Positions 26,191 through 35,976 of a stretch of 64,000 nucleotides of DNA are shown here, in pieces. Source of the DNA: Streptomyces sp. CT34 (GTDB lineage: Bacteria; Actinomycetota; Actinomycetes; Streptomycetales; Streptomycetaceae); assembly GCF_000805335.1 (NCBI RefSeq), contig NZ_KN708638.1:6459239-6523238 (forward strand), read 5' to 3'. The position numbers and the translations under genes are program-made. The notes beneath the pieces are model-generated. The model made no database searches. It was not told the DNA's origin and saw only the letters and a program-made list of their open reading frames with translations. How positions within the stretch are numbered: the stretch's first letter is position 1; the number at the start of each line of letters is the position of its first letter.

Positions 26191-27933
26191 ATGGCCAAGC
26201 AGACCGTAGCCGAGCAGTTCATCGACATCCTGGTCCGCGCAGGCGTACGGCGGCTCTACGGTGTCGTCGGAGACAGTCTGAATCCGGTGGTGGACGCCAT
26301 CCGCCGGCACTCCGGCATCGACTGGATCCAGGTCCGGCACGAGGAGGCCGCCGCGTTCGCCGCCGGTGCGGAGGCGCAGCTCACCGGGAAGCTGGCGGCC
26401 TGCGCGGGGTCCTGCGGGCCGGGCAACCTGCATCTGATCAACGGGCTCTACGACGCGCACCGGTCCATGGCGCCGGTGCTGGCCCTGGCCTCGCACATCC
26501 CGTCCAGCGAGATCGGCAGCGGCTTCTTCCAGGAGACGCACCCGGACCGGCTGTTCGCCGAGTGCAGCCACTACAGCGAGCTGATCTCCAGCGGCAGGCA
26601 GATGCCGCGGGTGCTCCAGACCGCGATCCAGCACGCCATCGGGCGGAGCGGGGTCTCGGTCGTCTCGCTCCCCGGCGACATCGCCGCCCAACCGGCTCCG
26701 GAGCGTGCGATCGAGCACGCGCTGGTGACCAGCCGCCCCTCGGTCCGTCCCGGTGACGACGAGATCGACCGGCTGGCCAGGATGGTCGACCGGGCCGGCA
26801 AGGTCACGCTGTTCTGCGGCAGCGGCACGGCGGGCGCGCACGCCGAGGTGATGGAGTTCGCGGAGCGGGTGAAGTCCCCGGTCGGGCACGCGCTGCGGGG
26901 CAAGGAGTGGATCCAGTACGAGAACCCGTACGACGTCGGCATGAGCGGGCTGCTCGGCTACGGTGCCGCCTACGAGGCCACCCACGAGTGCGATCTGCTG
27001 CTCCTGCTGGGCACGGACTTCCCGTACAACGCCTTCCTGCCCGACGACGTGCCGATCGTCCAGGTGGACGTCCGGCCGGAGCACCTCGGCCGACGCTCCC
27101 AGCTCGATCTCGCCGTCTGGGGCGATGTCCGCGAGACACTGCGCTGTCTGATCCCCAAGGTCCGGGAGAAGACCGACCGCAGGTTCCTCGACCGGATGCT
27201 GAAGAAGCACGCGGACGCGCTGGAAGGGGTGGTCAAGGCGTACACCCGCAAGGTGGAGAAGCATGTGCCGATCCACCCCGAGTACGTCGCGTCGGTCCTG
27301 GACGAGGAGGCCGCGGACGATGCGGTCTTCACCGTCGACACGGGCATGTGCAACGTCTGGGCGGCCCGCTACCTGAGCCCCAACGGGCGCCGGCGGGTGA
27401 TCGGTTCGTTCACCCACGGCTCGATGGCGAACGCGCTGCCGCAGGCCGTCGGGGCCCAGTTCCTCGACCGCGACCGGCAGGTCGTCTCGATGTCGGGCGA
27501 CGGCGGATTCGCCATGCTGATGGGCGACTTCCTCACGCTGGTGCAGTACGACCTGCCGGTGAAGGTCGTGCTGTTCAACAACTCCTCGCTCGGCATGGTG
27601 GAGTTGGAGATGATGGTCTCCGGTCTGCCGTCGTACGGGACGACCAACCGCAACCCCGACTTCGCGGCCATCGCCCGCGCGGCCGGGGCGCACGGCGAAC
27701 GGGTGGAGAGGCCCAAGCAGCTGCGCGGCGCGCTGCGCGACGCGTTCCGGCACCGGGGGCCGGCGCTGGTCGATGTCGTCACCGACCCCAACGCGCTGTC
27801 CATCCCGCCGAAGATCAGCGCCGAGATGGTGTCCGGCTTCGCGCTCTCCGCGGGCAAGATCGTGCTGGCCGGGGGAGTGGGCCGGATGGTGCAGATGGCC
27901 CGCTCCAATCTCCGCAACATCCCGCGGATGTGA
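26191..27933 (+). CDS. poxB: Pyruvate dehydrogenase (quinone)/pyruvate oxidase
   Basis: A 580-residue ThDP- and FAD-dependent enzyme that decarboxylates pyruvate to acetate and CO2, passing electrons to the quinone pool at the membrane. All three family domains are visible: PYR (~1-180, GVVGDSLNPVVDAIRRHSGIDWIQVRHEEAAAFAAG in parts, with the ThDP-activating Glu), the central FAD domain (~190-340, TLFCGSGTAGAHAEV), and the PP domain (~360-540) with SGDGGFAMLMGDFLTLVQ ~25 residues before FNNSSLG. The E. coli PoxB-type C-terminal tail is replaced by a basic one (QMARSNLRNIPRM). CGAGGAG precedes ATG 26191. Monocistronic. Confidence 0.92.
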   Translation: MAKQTVAEQFIDILVRAGVRRLYGVVGDSLNPVVDAIRRHSGIDWIQVRHEEAAAFAAGAEAQLTGKLAACAGSCGPGNLHLINGLYDAHRSMAPVLALASHIPSSEIGSGFFQETHPDRLFAECSHYSELISSGRQMPRVLQTAIQHAIGRSGVSVVSLPGDIAAQPAPERAIEHALVTSRPSVRPGDDEIDRLARMVDRAGKVTLFCGSGTAGAHAEVMEFAERVKSPVGHALRGKEWIQYENPYDVGMSGLLGYGAAYEATHECDLLLLLGTDFPYNAFLPDDVPIVQVDVRPEHLGRRSQLDLAVWGDVRETLRCLIPKVREKTDRRFLDRMLKKHADALEGVVKAYTRKVEKHVPIHPEYVASVLDEEAADDAVFTVDTGMCNVWAARYLSPNGRRRVIGSFTHGSMANALPQAVGAQFLDRDRQVVSMSGDGGFAMLMGDFLTLVQYDLPVKVVLFNNSSLGMVELEMMVSGLPSYGTTNRNPDFAAIARAAGAHGERVERPKQLRGALRDAFRHRGPALVDVVTDPNALSIPPKISAEMVSGFALSAGKIVLAGGVGRMVQMARSNLRNIPRM

Positions 27934-27947
27934 GGGAGTTGGGGCGC

Positions 27948-27974
27948 GGGTGCCGGGTGCCGGGTGCCGGGTGC
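27948..27974. repeat. GGGTGCC heptamer repeated
   Basis: Three full copies and one partial copy of GGGTGCC, head to tail, in the short gap between the convergent poxB and alpha-mannosidase genes. On the plus strand it has G-quadruplex character. Confidence 0.7.
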
Positions 27975-27978
27975 GGGG

Positions 27979-30900
27979 TCAGGGTGAGGGGCGGCGGTGC
28001 TGCGGGCGCAGCCGCAGGGTGAGGATCTGGAACGGGCGCAGGGTGACGGTGAGGTCCGATGTCGGGCCGGCGTTCTCGTCGTGGACCGGGCGTTCCAGCA
28101 GGTCGGTGACGGTGGCGCGGTCGAGTGGGAAGCCGGGGGAGAGGGTGCCGGTCGCGCGACCGCCGTGGGATTCGTAGAGGCGGACGATCACATCGCCGCT
28201 GCGGTCGTCCGCGAGCTTGACCGACTCGACGGTGAGGGCGGGGTGGTCGAGGCGGACCAGCGGTGCGACGGGGGGTGCGGTGGCGGTCCGGAGGGGGAGG
28301 TTGAGGGCCAGTCCCTCGGCGATCGCCTCGCCGACCGCGGCGCCGGGGAGCAGCGCGTAGCGGAACCGGTGGCGGCCCTGGTCGGTCTCCGGGTCGGGGC
28401 TGTGCGGGGCGCGCAGCAGGGTGAGCCGTACGGTCGTGCCGAGGCCCTGGTCATGGGGGGTGCGGGTGACGTCATGGCCGTAGGTCGAGTCGTTGAGGAG
28501 CGCCACGCCGTAGCCGGGCTCGGCGACGTGCAGCCAGCGGTGGGCGCAGATCTCGAAACGGGCCGCGTCTCAGCTGGTGTTGGTGTGGGTGGGGCGGTGC
28601 ACATGCCCGAACTGGATCTCGGCGGTGGACCGTTCGGCGTGCATGTCCAGGGGGAAGGCGGCCTTGAGGACCTTCTCCGACTCGTGCCAGTCGATGTCGG
28701 TGGCGATGTCCAGACGGCGCGATCCGGCCCGCAGGGTGAGGTCCTGGGTGACGCGGGAGTCGCCGAAGGTCCGGGTCACCCGCACGGTGGCGGCGAGCGG
28801 CCCGGCCGTGAGCAGCTCGACGGAGTCGGCGTCGGTGAGATCGGTGTGGCGGTTGCGGTAGTGCCGGTCGAGGTCCCAGGCGTCGTACCGGTTGGGGTGG
28901 TCGGGGTGCAGCTGGAGGAGGTTGCCGCGCGCGCCGGGCGCCAGCACCTCGCGCCCGGTGGCGAGATCGCATACGGAGGCCAGCAGGCCGTCGGTGTCGA
29001 TGTCCACCCGCAGCTGCCCGTTGTCGAGGGTGAAGTGGCGGGCGCCGGCGCGGGTGCGGACGGGGGAGGGGGCGCCGGCGGCGGCCGGCGGGACGGGGGC
29101 GGAGCCCAGGGCGGGCACGTGGACGGCGACGGCCTCGGCATCCGGGCCGTCGGCCGGCTCGATGATCTCGTACCGGTCGTAGGGTGCGGCGTTGAAGACC
29201 GCCGGACCGGCCTGCCCGGCGTCCGGGCCCGCCGCGAGCGCCCCGAGCGCCTCCTCGATCAGGCCGGTCAGCTCCGCCTCCACCGCCGCGTAGGTGGCGC
29301 GCGCCTCACGGTGGACCCAGGCGATCGACGAGCCCGGCAGGATGTCGTGGAACTGGTGCAGGAGCACGGTCCTCCAGAGGCGGTCCAGCGCCTCGTACGG
29401 GTAGTCGTACGAGGACCCGCCGGGCTCCCCGGCGGACCGGACCGCCGCCGTCGCGGCCCACAACTCGGCCTCCCGCAGCAGGTGTTCGCACCGCCGATTT
29501 CCCTGTTTGGTCCTCGCCTGCGACGTGTAGGTGCCGCGGTGGAACTGGAGGTAGAGCTCACCCGACCAGACCGGGGCCGCCGCGCCGTACTCCTCGTGGG
29601 CGGCCGTGAAGAAGTGCGCCGGCGGCTCGACCGTGACGCGCGGGGAGCCCTCCAGCGAGCGCAGCCGGCGGGCCCGTTCGAGCATCTCGCGGGTGGGGCC
29701 GCCACCGCCGTCGCCCCAGCCGAACGGGACGAGGGAGCGGGTGGCGCGGCCCTTGTCGGCGAAGTTGCGTTCCGCGTGGGCGAGTTCGCGGCCGTGCAGT
29801 TGGGAGTTGTAGGTGTCGACGGGCGGGAAGTGGGTGAAGATCCGGGTGCCGTCGATGCCCTCCCACCAGAAGGTGTGGTGCGGCATCCGGTCCGTCTGGT
29901 TCCAGGAGAGCTTCTGGGTGAGGAACCAGCGCGCCCCGGCCAGCCGCGCGAGCTGCGGGAAGGCCGCGGTGTAGCCGAAGGAGTCGGGCAGCCAGATCTC
30001 CTCGGTCTCCACGCCGAACTCGTCGAGGAAGAAGCGCTTCCCGTGGGTCAGCTGGCGGGCCAGCGCCTCGCCGCCGGGCATGTTGGCGTCGGACTCCACC
30101 CACATCGATCCCACCGGCACCCAATTCCCCTTCCGTACCGCCTCCTTGATACGGGACCAGATGTGCGGTTGATGCTCCTTCACCCAGGCGTACTGCTGCG
30201 CCTGGGAGCAGGCGAAGACCAACTCGGGGTATTCGGCGGCGAGGTGGGTGACATTGGCGAAGGTGCGGGCGGCCTTGCGGACCGTTTCGCGCAGCGGCCA
30301 CAGCCAGGCGGTGTCGATATGGGCGTGCCCGGTCGCCGAGACGCGGTGCGCGCTGGCGTGCGCCGGGCTGCCCAGGACGCCGGCCAGCGCCGCCCGCCCG
30401 GCCTGTGCCGTACCGCCGACGTCGTGCAGATCGACCGCGTCCAGCATGTTCTCCAGGGCCCGCAGGATCTCGTGCCGGCGGGTCCGGTCGACGGGCAGTT
30501 CGTGCATCAGCTCGGACAGCACCTCGATGTCGAGGATCAGCTGCCAGACGGTCTCGTCGAGCACGGCGAGCTCCGCGGACGCGAAGCGGTAAAGGGGGTG
30601 GCTTGGTGCGGTGCGCAGGTCGCCGAGGTCGGTGGGACGGAAGTCCCGCAGCACGGCCGGGTTCGCGGCGGCCTCCAGGAGGAGCCGGACCTCCTCGCCG
30701 CCCTCGGCGGGCGCGGCGACGGGGACGTGCCGGTTGCGCGGGTGGATGCCCTTGAGCGGCACGCCGCGGGCGTCGTGGACCAGCCCCTCCGCCTGGAACC
30801 CCGGTCCGTCGCCGCTGAAGCCGGGGTCGATGACGGCCTCCACCCGGCGCCCCGTCCACTCCCGCGGCACCTCGCCCGCCATCCGGAACCAGCTCGTCGA

Positions 30901-31098
30901 CCACGGCGGCCCCCAGGCGTCCCCGACCGCGAACGGCTCGTACGCGGCCCGCAACGCCTCGTCCACGGGCACCGGTTCGCCGGGAGCGTGCCAGACCTCC
31001 AGCCGCAGCGGCCGGCGCGCGGCGTACTGCGCGGGCCGGATGAACTGCCCCAGCGCCCGCTCCAGGCGCCCCTCCACCAGCAGTCGGTCGTCGTGCAC
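27979..31098 (-). pseudogene. GH38 alpha-mannosidase interrupted by a single in-frame TGA
   Basis: A 1040-codon gene for a glycoside hydrolase family 38 alpha-mannosidase, cytoplasmic, cleaving terminal alpha-mannosides. Family features: N-terminal beta-rich part, the catalytic barrel opening SATGHAHIDTAWLWP (~240), WVESDANMPGGE with the nucleophile Asp, LPDSFGYTAAFPQ, and HQFHDILPGSS; then the central and C-terminal beta domains. After residue 842 (GHVHRPTHTNTS) codon TGA at 28572-28570 stands where the family has TGG (NTSWDAARFE), and the same frame continues without another lesion through the full C-terminal domain (FEICAHRWLHVAEPGYGVALLNDSTYG) to 27979. GTG 31098 has GAGGAG upstream. The protein would be truncated by ~196 residues unless the TGA is read through or is a base error. 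Confidence 0.88.
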
Positions 31099-31346
31099 AG
31101 CGGCTCCTCACCTCGTACGGCACGCGCCCCGGCGCCGGGCCCGCGGACCGGGCGCGCTCCGGGCGTACCGGAGGCATACCCACTCGCGGGCCGGTGGCGA
31201 GCGCGGGGCGTCCGTCCGGGGCCGCCCGGACGCGGCGGCGGCGTCGCGGTCGGCAAGCGGAAGCATGGCGCCGGGCCGGGTGGGAATGCTGACCGTGAGG
31301 CTGTTCGAGACAGAGCGCTGAAGGTTCATCCGGGGCGGGGGAGAGC

Positions 31347-31826
31347 ATGCGTCAGCCTGTGCGGCGCGAGGATCGGGACAGACGACAGGACACGGCCGGG
31401 AGGAACGGGGGCGGAGCGGTCGCGACCCGGGCGCCGGGAATATGGGAACGCAAGGTGCGGCAGGCCGATCTGAAGGCCGTCGGCGAGGTGCGCAGGGAGC
31501 TGCGTCAGCTGCTGCGGCGGTGGGCGCTGCCGGACGGCAGCGAGGCGGCGGACGCGGATGTCGCGACGCTGCTGGTCAGTGAACTGGTCACCAACGCCCT
31601 GGTGCACGCGGACGGCGGGGCGGTGGTGACGGCCCGGGTCACCGACCGGTTACGGGTGGAGGTGCGGGACTTCGCCGCGGGGCGCCCGGAGCCGCGGGCG
31701 GGCACGACTGACGGTACGTCAGGGAGGGGGCTGATGCTGGTGCGTTCGTTGGCGGATGCGTGGGGCATCCGGTCCGAGGGCGCCGGCAAGTGTGTGTGGT
31801 TCGAGTTGGGCGGCGGACCGGCCTGA
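31347..31826 (+). CDS. RsbW-like anti-sigma factor ATPase/serine kinase
   Basis: A 159-residue GHKL-fold ATP-binding protein. After ~35 disordered residues the HATPase_c domain has the N-box LLVSELVTNALVHAD and the G2 box GTSGRGLMLVRSLADAWG. Streptomyces have many such proteins, which bind sigma or anti-anti-sigma factors. A GGGGGAGAG stretch precedes ATG 31347. No adjacent anti-anti-sigma gene; it is divergent from the mannosidase and convergent with the DUF2637 gene. Confidence 0.88.
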   Translation: MRQPVRREDRDRRQDTAGRNGGGAVATRAPGIWERKVRQADLKAVGEVRRELRQLLRRWALPDGSEAADADVATLLVSELVTNALVHADGGAVVTARVTDRLRVEVRDFAAGRPEPRAGTTDGTSGRGLMLVRSLADAWGIRSEGAGKCVWFELGGGPA

Positions 31827-31866
31827 CGCGGAAGCGGGGGTGACGGTCGGCGCGGTCCGCCACCAC

Positions 31867-32997
31867 TCACCCGAATTGCCGTTCGATCTCGGCGAGTTTC
31901 TCTTCCAGCGAGTCCAGTCGCGGCAGCGCCTGTGTGTCGTCCTCGGCGGTGAGATCCACGGTCGTACGTCGTCCGGGCACGGCGTCGGCGGCGTCAGCGC
32001 CGGTGACGGCCTTGAGGGCCGGGCGGGAGCGCTTTGGCGGGTCCCCTTGCAGCAGTGTCATCGGGTCGCCGGCTATGGCGGATTCCGGGCCGGCGTGCGC
32101 GCCCGCAGTCTCCCGCCCCGCTTCCGTGACGGCCTTCCCGGACACCTGCGCCGAGGTCTGCGGCCCCGCGGTCACCGCCAGCGGGCGCTGGCCGGTGCGG
32201 CCGATGCCCCAGGAGCGGTGCTGCCGGTTGAGCGCCCTTATACGGGCCCGGTCGAGCTTGCCCTGCTCGCGCCTGCGGAGCCGGTTCTGCTCCTTCTCCC
32301 GCTTGTCCTCGCGGACTTCCTCGACCGCCTCGTCCAGCGTCCGTACGCCCTCCAGCAGCATCAGCGACCAGGCCGCGAAGGTCTCACGCGGGGCCCGCAG
32401 CCAGCGCACGATCCGGATCTGCGGGAGCGGGCGGGGCACCAGACCCTGCTCGCGCAGCGCCGCCCGGCGGGTCTGCTTCAGCGCCCGGTCGAAGAGGACC
32501 GCGGCCGACAGCGACATGCCGGCGAAGAACTGCGGTGCGCCCGCGTGGTCCATGCCGCGCGGCGCGTGCACCCAGTTGAACCAGGCTGCGGCGCCCGCGA
32601 ACGTCCACACCAGCATCCGGGAGCCGAGCGCCGCGTCACCGTGGCTGGCCTCGCGCACCGCCAGTACCGAGCAGAACATCGCCGCGCCGTCGAGGCCGAA
32701 CGGCACCAGGTACTCCCAGCCGCCGGTGAGGCCCAGGTTCTGCACGCCGAAGCCGACCAGTCCGTGGAAGGAGAGCGCCGCGGCGACCGCGGCGCAGCAG
32801 AACAGCAGGAGATAGGAGGCCGAGGCGAAGACGGCTTCCTTGCGGCGGCGGCGCTCCTCGCTGCGCTCCCAGGAGTCTTCGCCGGTGCCTTCCCCGGCGC
32901 GTTTGCCGCGCAGCAGGACGACGGTGGTCGCCATGGCACCGGCGAGCAGCAGAACGGCTGGAATCAGCCAATTAAGCGATATATCGGTCATTTTCAT
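31867..32997 (-). CDS. DUF2637 domain membrane protein
   Basis: A 376-residue protein. An N-terminal helix (~8-30) is followed by a charged stretch and then the DUF2637 block (~50-180) of about four helices with VPFGLDGAAMFCSVLAVREA and WFNWVHAP, which is the family hallmark. The remainder (~185-376) is cytoplasmic: a highly charged coiled-coil-like segment (VEEVREDKREKEQNRLRRREQGKLDR) and a disordered tail. Related proteins occur on plasmids (Spd-like transfer helpers) and chromosomes of Streptomyces; there are no other transfer genes here. ATG 32997 and ATG 32991 are both possible starts. Confidence 0.82.
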   Translation of the reverse strand: MKMTDISLNWLIPAVLLLAGAMATTVVLLRGKRAGEGTGEDSWERSEERRRRKEAVFASASYLLLFCCAAVAAALSFHGLVGFGVQNLGLTGGWEYLVPFGLDGAAMFCSVLAVREASHGDAALGSRMLVWTFAGAAAWFNWVHAPRGMDHAGAPQFFAGMSLSAAVLFDRALKQTRRAALREQGLVPRPLPQIRIVRWLRAPRETFAAWSLMLLEGVRTLDEAVEEVREDKREKEQNRLRRREQGKLDRARIRALNRQHRSWGIGRTGQRPLAVTAGPQTSAQVSGKAVTEAGRETAGAHAGPESAIAGDPMTLLQGDPPKRSRPALKAVTGADAADAVPGRRTTVDLTAEDDTQALPRLDSLEEKLAEIERQFG

Positions 32998-33201
32998 TCC
33001 AGGTCCCTTGCTTCACGTTGCCGCGCGTGCGCGGATTCGCGCGCCATCCTGGCGGAAACGGCCCCGCTCCCAGGGGGTTTCGGAGCAAGAGGACGCCAAG
33101 GGGTGCCGGAGTGGGCAGTTGGACGTCCGTGGCGTCGAACTCCCTTTCAGATGGGGTGTGTTGCGTGCGAATTCATACCATCTTTTCGAGCGGCGTGCGG
33201 A

Positions 33202-34041
33202 TCAGGCGGTTGCCGTGAGGCGCCGGATGCGGTCCGCGTCGCCGGTGCGCGGACAGGTGACGCAGGTGTCCTCGGGGCGCAGCGTGTAGAACATGCAGCA
33301 GCTCGCCCGGTCCCGCGTCGGCAGCGCCTCGCCGTCCGGCCCGGTCAGCTCGCGGAACGCGGCGCTCCCCACGTACGGGGCGGTGTCCCCCGGCAGCAGC
33401 CGCGTCAACTCGGCCACCGCGCGCCGCTCCTCGCCCAGCAGATGGCCGACGTACCAGAGCCCCTCGACGATCTCGTCGGACGCCATCCCCCACAGCGCCC
33501 GCGGCCCGCGCCGCATCCGGGTGCGGAAACCGTCGAGCACGGGCCCCAGGTGCTCGGCCACCGCCGCCCGCACCTCGGCGCGCAGGGCCTCTTCGTCCGC
33601 CACCACGCGGGCGCCGGACAGCTCCGCCGCGGGGTCGTCAGGAAGGCACCCGAACGAGCTGACGCGTACCGCCATCCGGCCCAGCGCCCGCTGGAAGCGG
33701 ACGTCCTGAAGCGCCGGCCGCGGCACCCGGCGGTGCAGGAACCACGGGACGGTGATCAGCAGGCAGGCGGGCCAGGCGTAGCGGTGCAGCGCGAAGCTCG
33801 CGACGACGTCGGGGCGGGCGCGCTGCCCGTGGTCCCGCTGGATCTGCGCGTCGTCCCAGGAGAGGAAGGAGTCCAGCTCCGCACCGCCCGCGGCCAGTCC
33901 GGCCGCGCTCACCCAGCCGTCGCCGTCCGGTGGTGCCGCGTCCCACATGGTCACCCGCAGCGCGGGGAACACGTCGGTGAGCCGGGCGTAGGCGTCCTCG
34001 AGGGGGTGGAGAGCGGGCACGGCGGCGAGGGCAGAAGTCAT
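33202..34041 (-). CDS. FhuF-like ferric-siderophore reductase, (2Fe-2S)
   Basis: A 279-residue protein of the FhuF/ferric iron reductase type, which releases iron from siderophores in the cytoplasm. The C-terminal cluster-binding motif is present as Cys 248, Cys 249, Cys 260 and Cys 263 (RASCCMFYTLRPEDTCVTC), the C-C-x10-C-x2-C spacing of the family. The N-terminal 230 residues follow the family's helical pattern (RYAWPACLLITVPWFLHRRVP). GGTGG lies six bases before ATG 34041. An almost ideal iron box lies 30 bases further upstream, so expression should rise under iron limitation. No siderophore genes adjacent. Confidence 0.85.
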   Translation of the reverse strand: MTSALAAVPALHPLEDAYARLTDVFPALRVTMWDAAPPDGDGWVSAAGLAAGGAELDSFLSWDDAQIQRDHGQRARPDVVASFALHRYAWPACLLITVPWFLHRRVPRPALQDVRFQRALGRMAVRVSSFGCLPDDPAAELSGARVVADEEALRAEVRAAVAEHLGPVLDGFRTRMRRGPRALWGMASDEIVEGLWYVGHLLGEERRAVAELTRLLPGDTAPYVGSAAFRELTGPDGEALPTRDRASCCMFYTLRPEDTCVTCPRTGDADRIRRLTATA

Positions 34042-34070
34042 GGGGGGACCACCGAATCGCGATCGTTAGC

Positions 34071-34085
34071 AGGTAAGGCTTACCT
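34071..34085. promoter_or_regulatory. Iron box (DmdR/IdeR-DtxR-type operator)
   Basis: AGGTAAG-G-CTTACCT is a perfect palindrome inside TTAGCAGGTAAGGCTTACCTTATC, close to the actinobacterial iron-regulator consensus TTAGGTTAGGCTAACCTAA. It lies 30-44 bases upstream of the FhuF-like start and also upstream of the divergent GntR gene. Confidence 0.8.
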
Positions 34086-34170
34086 TATCCGAAATCCCTG
34101 CCCGCGCCTCGGAGTCGTGAACCGGTGCCTCGGCCGCTTATGGTGCTGGGAACCGTCAGGAGGAACCGTC

Positions 34171-34938
34171 ATGGAGCAGGGCACAGCGGAGGAGCAGCCG
34201 CACACCTCGGCCTGGCTGCCCGCGCAGGCCGCCTCCGCCGTGCCGCACGACGCCCGGGGCGGTGACGACGGCCCCCGGCCGGCCACGCCCGGACCGCAGG
34301 TGCCGCGGCAGCGACCGCAGCGCCACTCGGTCCGCGGTCAGATCCTGGCGGCGCTGCGCCAGGCCCTGACCGCGGGCGAGCTGGTCGCCGGCGAGGTCTA
34401 CTCGGCGCCGGTACTCGCCGAGCGGTACGGCGTCTCCGCGACCCCGGTACGCGAGGCCATGCAGCAGCTCGCCGGGGAAGGCGCCGTCGAGATCGTCCCC
34501 AACCGCGGCTTCCGGGTCTGCGAGCGCAGCGCCCGCGACCTCGCGGAGCTCGCCGAGGTCCGCACCATGCTGGAGGTGCCGGCGATCGTCCGGCTGGCCA
34601 GGGCGGTCCCGCCGGAGCGGTGGGAGGAGCTGCGCCCGCTCGCCGAGGCCGGCGTCACCGCCGCCGCCCACGGCGACCGGGCCGGCTACGCCGATGCCGA
34701 CCACGCCTTCCACCAGGCCCTGATCGCCCTCACCGGCAACCGCCGGCTCACCCAGGTCACCGGCGAACTGCTGCGCCGCGCCCAGTGGCCGGCCGGCGGC
34801 ACCCGGCGCCGTACGGCCGATCTGCTGGCCGACGCCTCCGAGCACACGGCCCTGCTCGACGCACTGATCGCCCAGGAATACGCGGTCGCCGAACGGATCG
34901 CCCGAGAGCACCTGTCGGCGGCCCGGCACCTGCACTGA
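34171..34938 (+). CDS. GntR family regulator, FadR/FCD type
   Basis: A 255-residue regulator. After ~50 disordered residues comes the winged helix (~52-115: RGQILAALRQALTAGELVAGEVYSAPVLAERYGVSATPVREAMQQL in parts) and then the all-helical FCD ligand domain (~125-250) with the metal-site pattern DADHAFHQALIALTGN and the last His-containing helix (HTALLDALIAQEY...AREHLSAAR). AGGAGGA lies six bases before ATG 34171. Effector unknown; the neighbours do not suggest one. Confidence 0.88.
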   Translation: MEQGTAEEQPHTSAWLPAQAASAVPHDARGGDDGPRPATPGPQVPRQRPQRHSVRGQILAALRQALTAGELVAGEVYSAPVLAERYGVSATPVREAMQQLAGEGAVEIVPNRGFRVCERSARDLAELAEVRTMLEVPAIVRLARAVPPERWEELRPLAEAGVTAAAHGDRAGYADADHAFHQALIALTGNRRLTQVTGELLRRAQWPAGGTRRRTADLLADASEHTALLDALIAQEYAVAERIAREHLSAARHLH

Positions 34939-35097
34939 GAAGCTCAGGCGGGCAGGGCGGGAGCGGCTACCGGAGTGGGCGGGCATCCGTCCGCGGCGGG
35001 CTGATGATCACGGGTCCCGGACGCGGCGCGCGCCGGCCGTGCGGCCGCGGCCGCGGTGTGCCGGGCGGCGTACGGCAGCCGGCCCGACGGCGCGGGG

Positions 35098-35976
35098 TCA
35101 GACGGAGGGCAGCAAGTCCACCAGCGGCAGGTCCGCGACGTCGCCGGCGGGCCGGGAGACGTACAGGTCGGCGTGGTAGAAGCCGTCGGACTCCTTGCCG
35201 GTGACGGACAGCCCGCGCGCTGCCAGCGCGTCGAAGGCCGCCCGCCGTTCGTCGCCGTCGGCGAACCGCCGCTGGCGGAACGTACGGGTGGTGACCTTCT
35301 CCGTGACCAGGCCGGCGCGGGACAGCAGCGTGGAGATCGGCCGGTAGGACACCGTACGCAGCACGAACGCGACGACCCAGGGCGGCGCGGTGACGCAGTC
35401 GAAGAGCTGGGCGAAGGTGCGCGCGGTGATGTAGCCGACGCCGCCGGTGACGGTGATCAGGTCGATGCCGTCGAGGGCGCGGCGCAGTGCGGGGCTGGGC
35501 GCGTCGCGCTCCAGGTTCTCCGGGAAGCCGTGGTCGATCAGGCCGACCGACCGGGCGTAGTCGACCGCGCGGTCCGCCGCGTCGATGCCGATCACCCGGG
35601 CCGCGTCGGGGCGGCGGCGGGTGGCGAAGAACCTGCGGTCGTCGCGGGCGAGTTGACTGCTTGTCAGCGCCTGCTGGGCGGGCGCGGTGTAGTGCTGGTA
35701 GAGGTCGTCGAGGACGATCTCGTAGTTGAGCAGTGCGGCGTTGACCCCGTATGAGCAGCAGAGGTCGACGACGCGGAGCGGTGGCCGGTCGCTGCGCCGG
35801 CGCTGAAGGGTTTCGGCGACGGCGCGGAACACCGCCTGGCCGTGGTGCGGAATCTGGTACTCCAGGGGTTGCAGCGTGCTGAAGTACCGGCGCGGATCAG
35901 GGCAGTTGTAGATCGCCTCGAAATCCGCCTTGCCCCAGTCGGTTCCAGCGGTGGTGTGGGTCACTCCTGGTGCCAC
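35098..35976 (-). CDS. Class I SAM-dependent methyltransferase-like protein
   Basis: A 292-residue protein with a Rossmann-type SAM site at ~75-95 (LRVVDLCCSYGVNAALLN, motif I altered: CCSYG for the usual GxGxG) and further motifs at ~140-160 (RVIGIDAADRAVDYARSVG) and ~190-205 (IDLITVTGGVGYI). The N-terminus (DFEAIYNCPDPRRYFSTLQPLEYQIPHHGQ in parts) is characteristic but of unknown role. GTG 35976 has GCAGGAGG six bases upstream, which decides it over farther upstream starts. Substrate unknown; no biosynthetic cluster around it. Confidence 0.7.
   Translation of the reverse strand: MAPGVTHTTAGTDWGKADFEAIYNCPDPRRYFSTLQPLEYQIPHHGQAVFRAVAETLQRRRSDRPPLRVVDLCCSYGVNAALLNYEIVLDDLYQHYTAPAQQALTSSQLARDDRRFFATRRRPDAARVIGIDAADRAVDYARSVGLIDHGFPENLERDAPSPALRRALDGIDLITVTGGVGYITARTFAQLFDCVTAPPWVVAFVLRTVSYRPISTLLSRAGLVTEKVTTRTFRQRRFADGDERRAAFDALAARGLSVTGKESDGFYHADLYVSRPAGDVADLPLVDLLPSV

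Noticed and set aside
28570..28572. TGA in the mannosidase gene as selenocysteine
   Set aside because: The family has Trp here, not Cys, it is not a redox site, and no selenocysteine insertion structure or machinery was seen; a nonsense change or base error is simpler.
27997..31473. 1158-codon plus-strand open frame
   Set aside because: Lies antisense to the alpha-mannosidase gene; high GC makes stops rare in such frames, and its composition is that of a shadow.
31756..34938. 1060-codon plus-strand open frame
   Set aside because: Only its last 255 codons, from ATG 34171, are a gene (GntR). The rest is antisense to the DUF2637 and FhuF-like genes.
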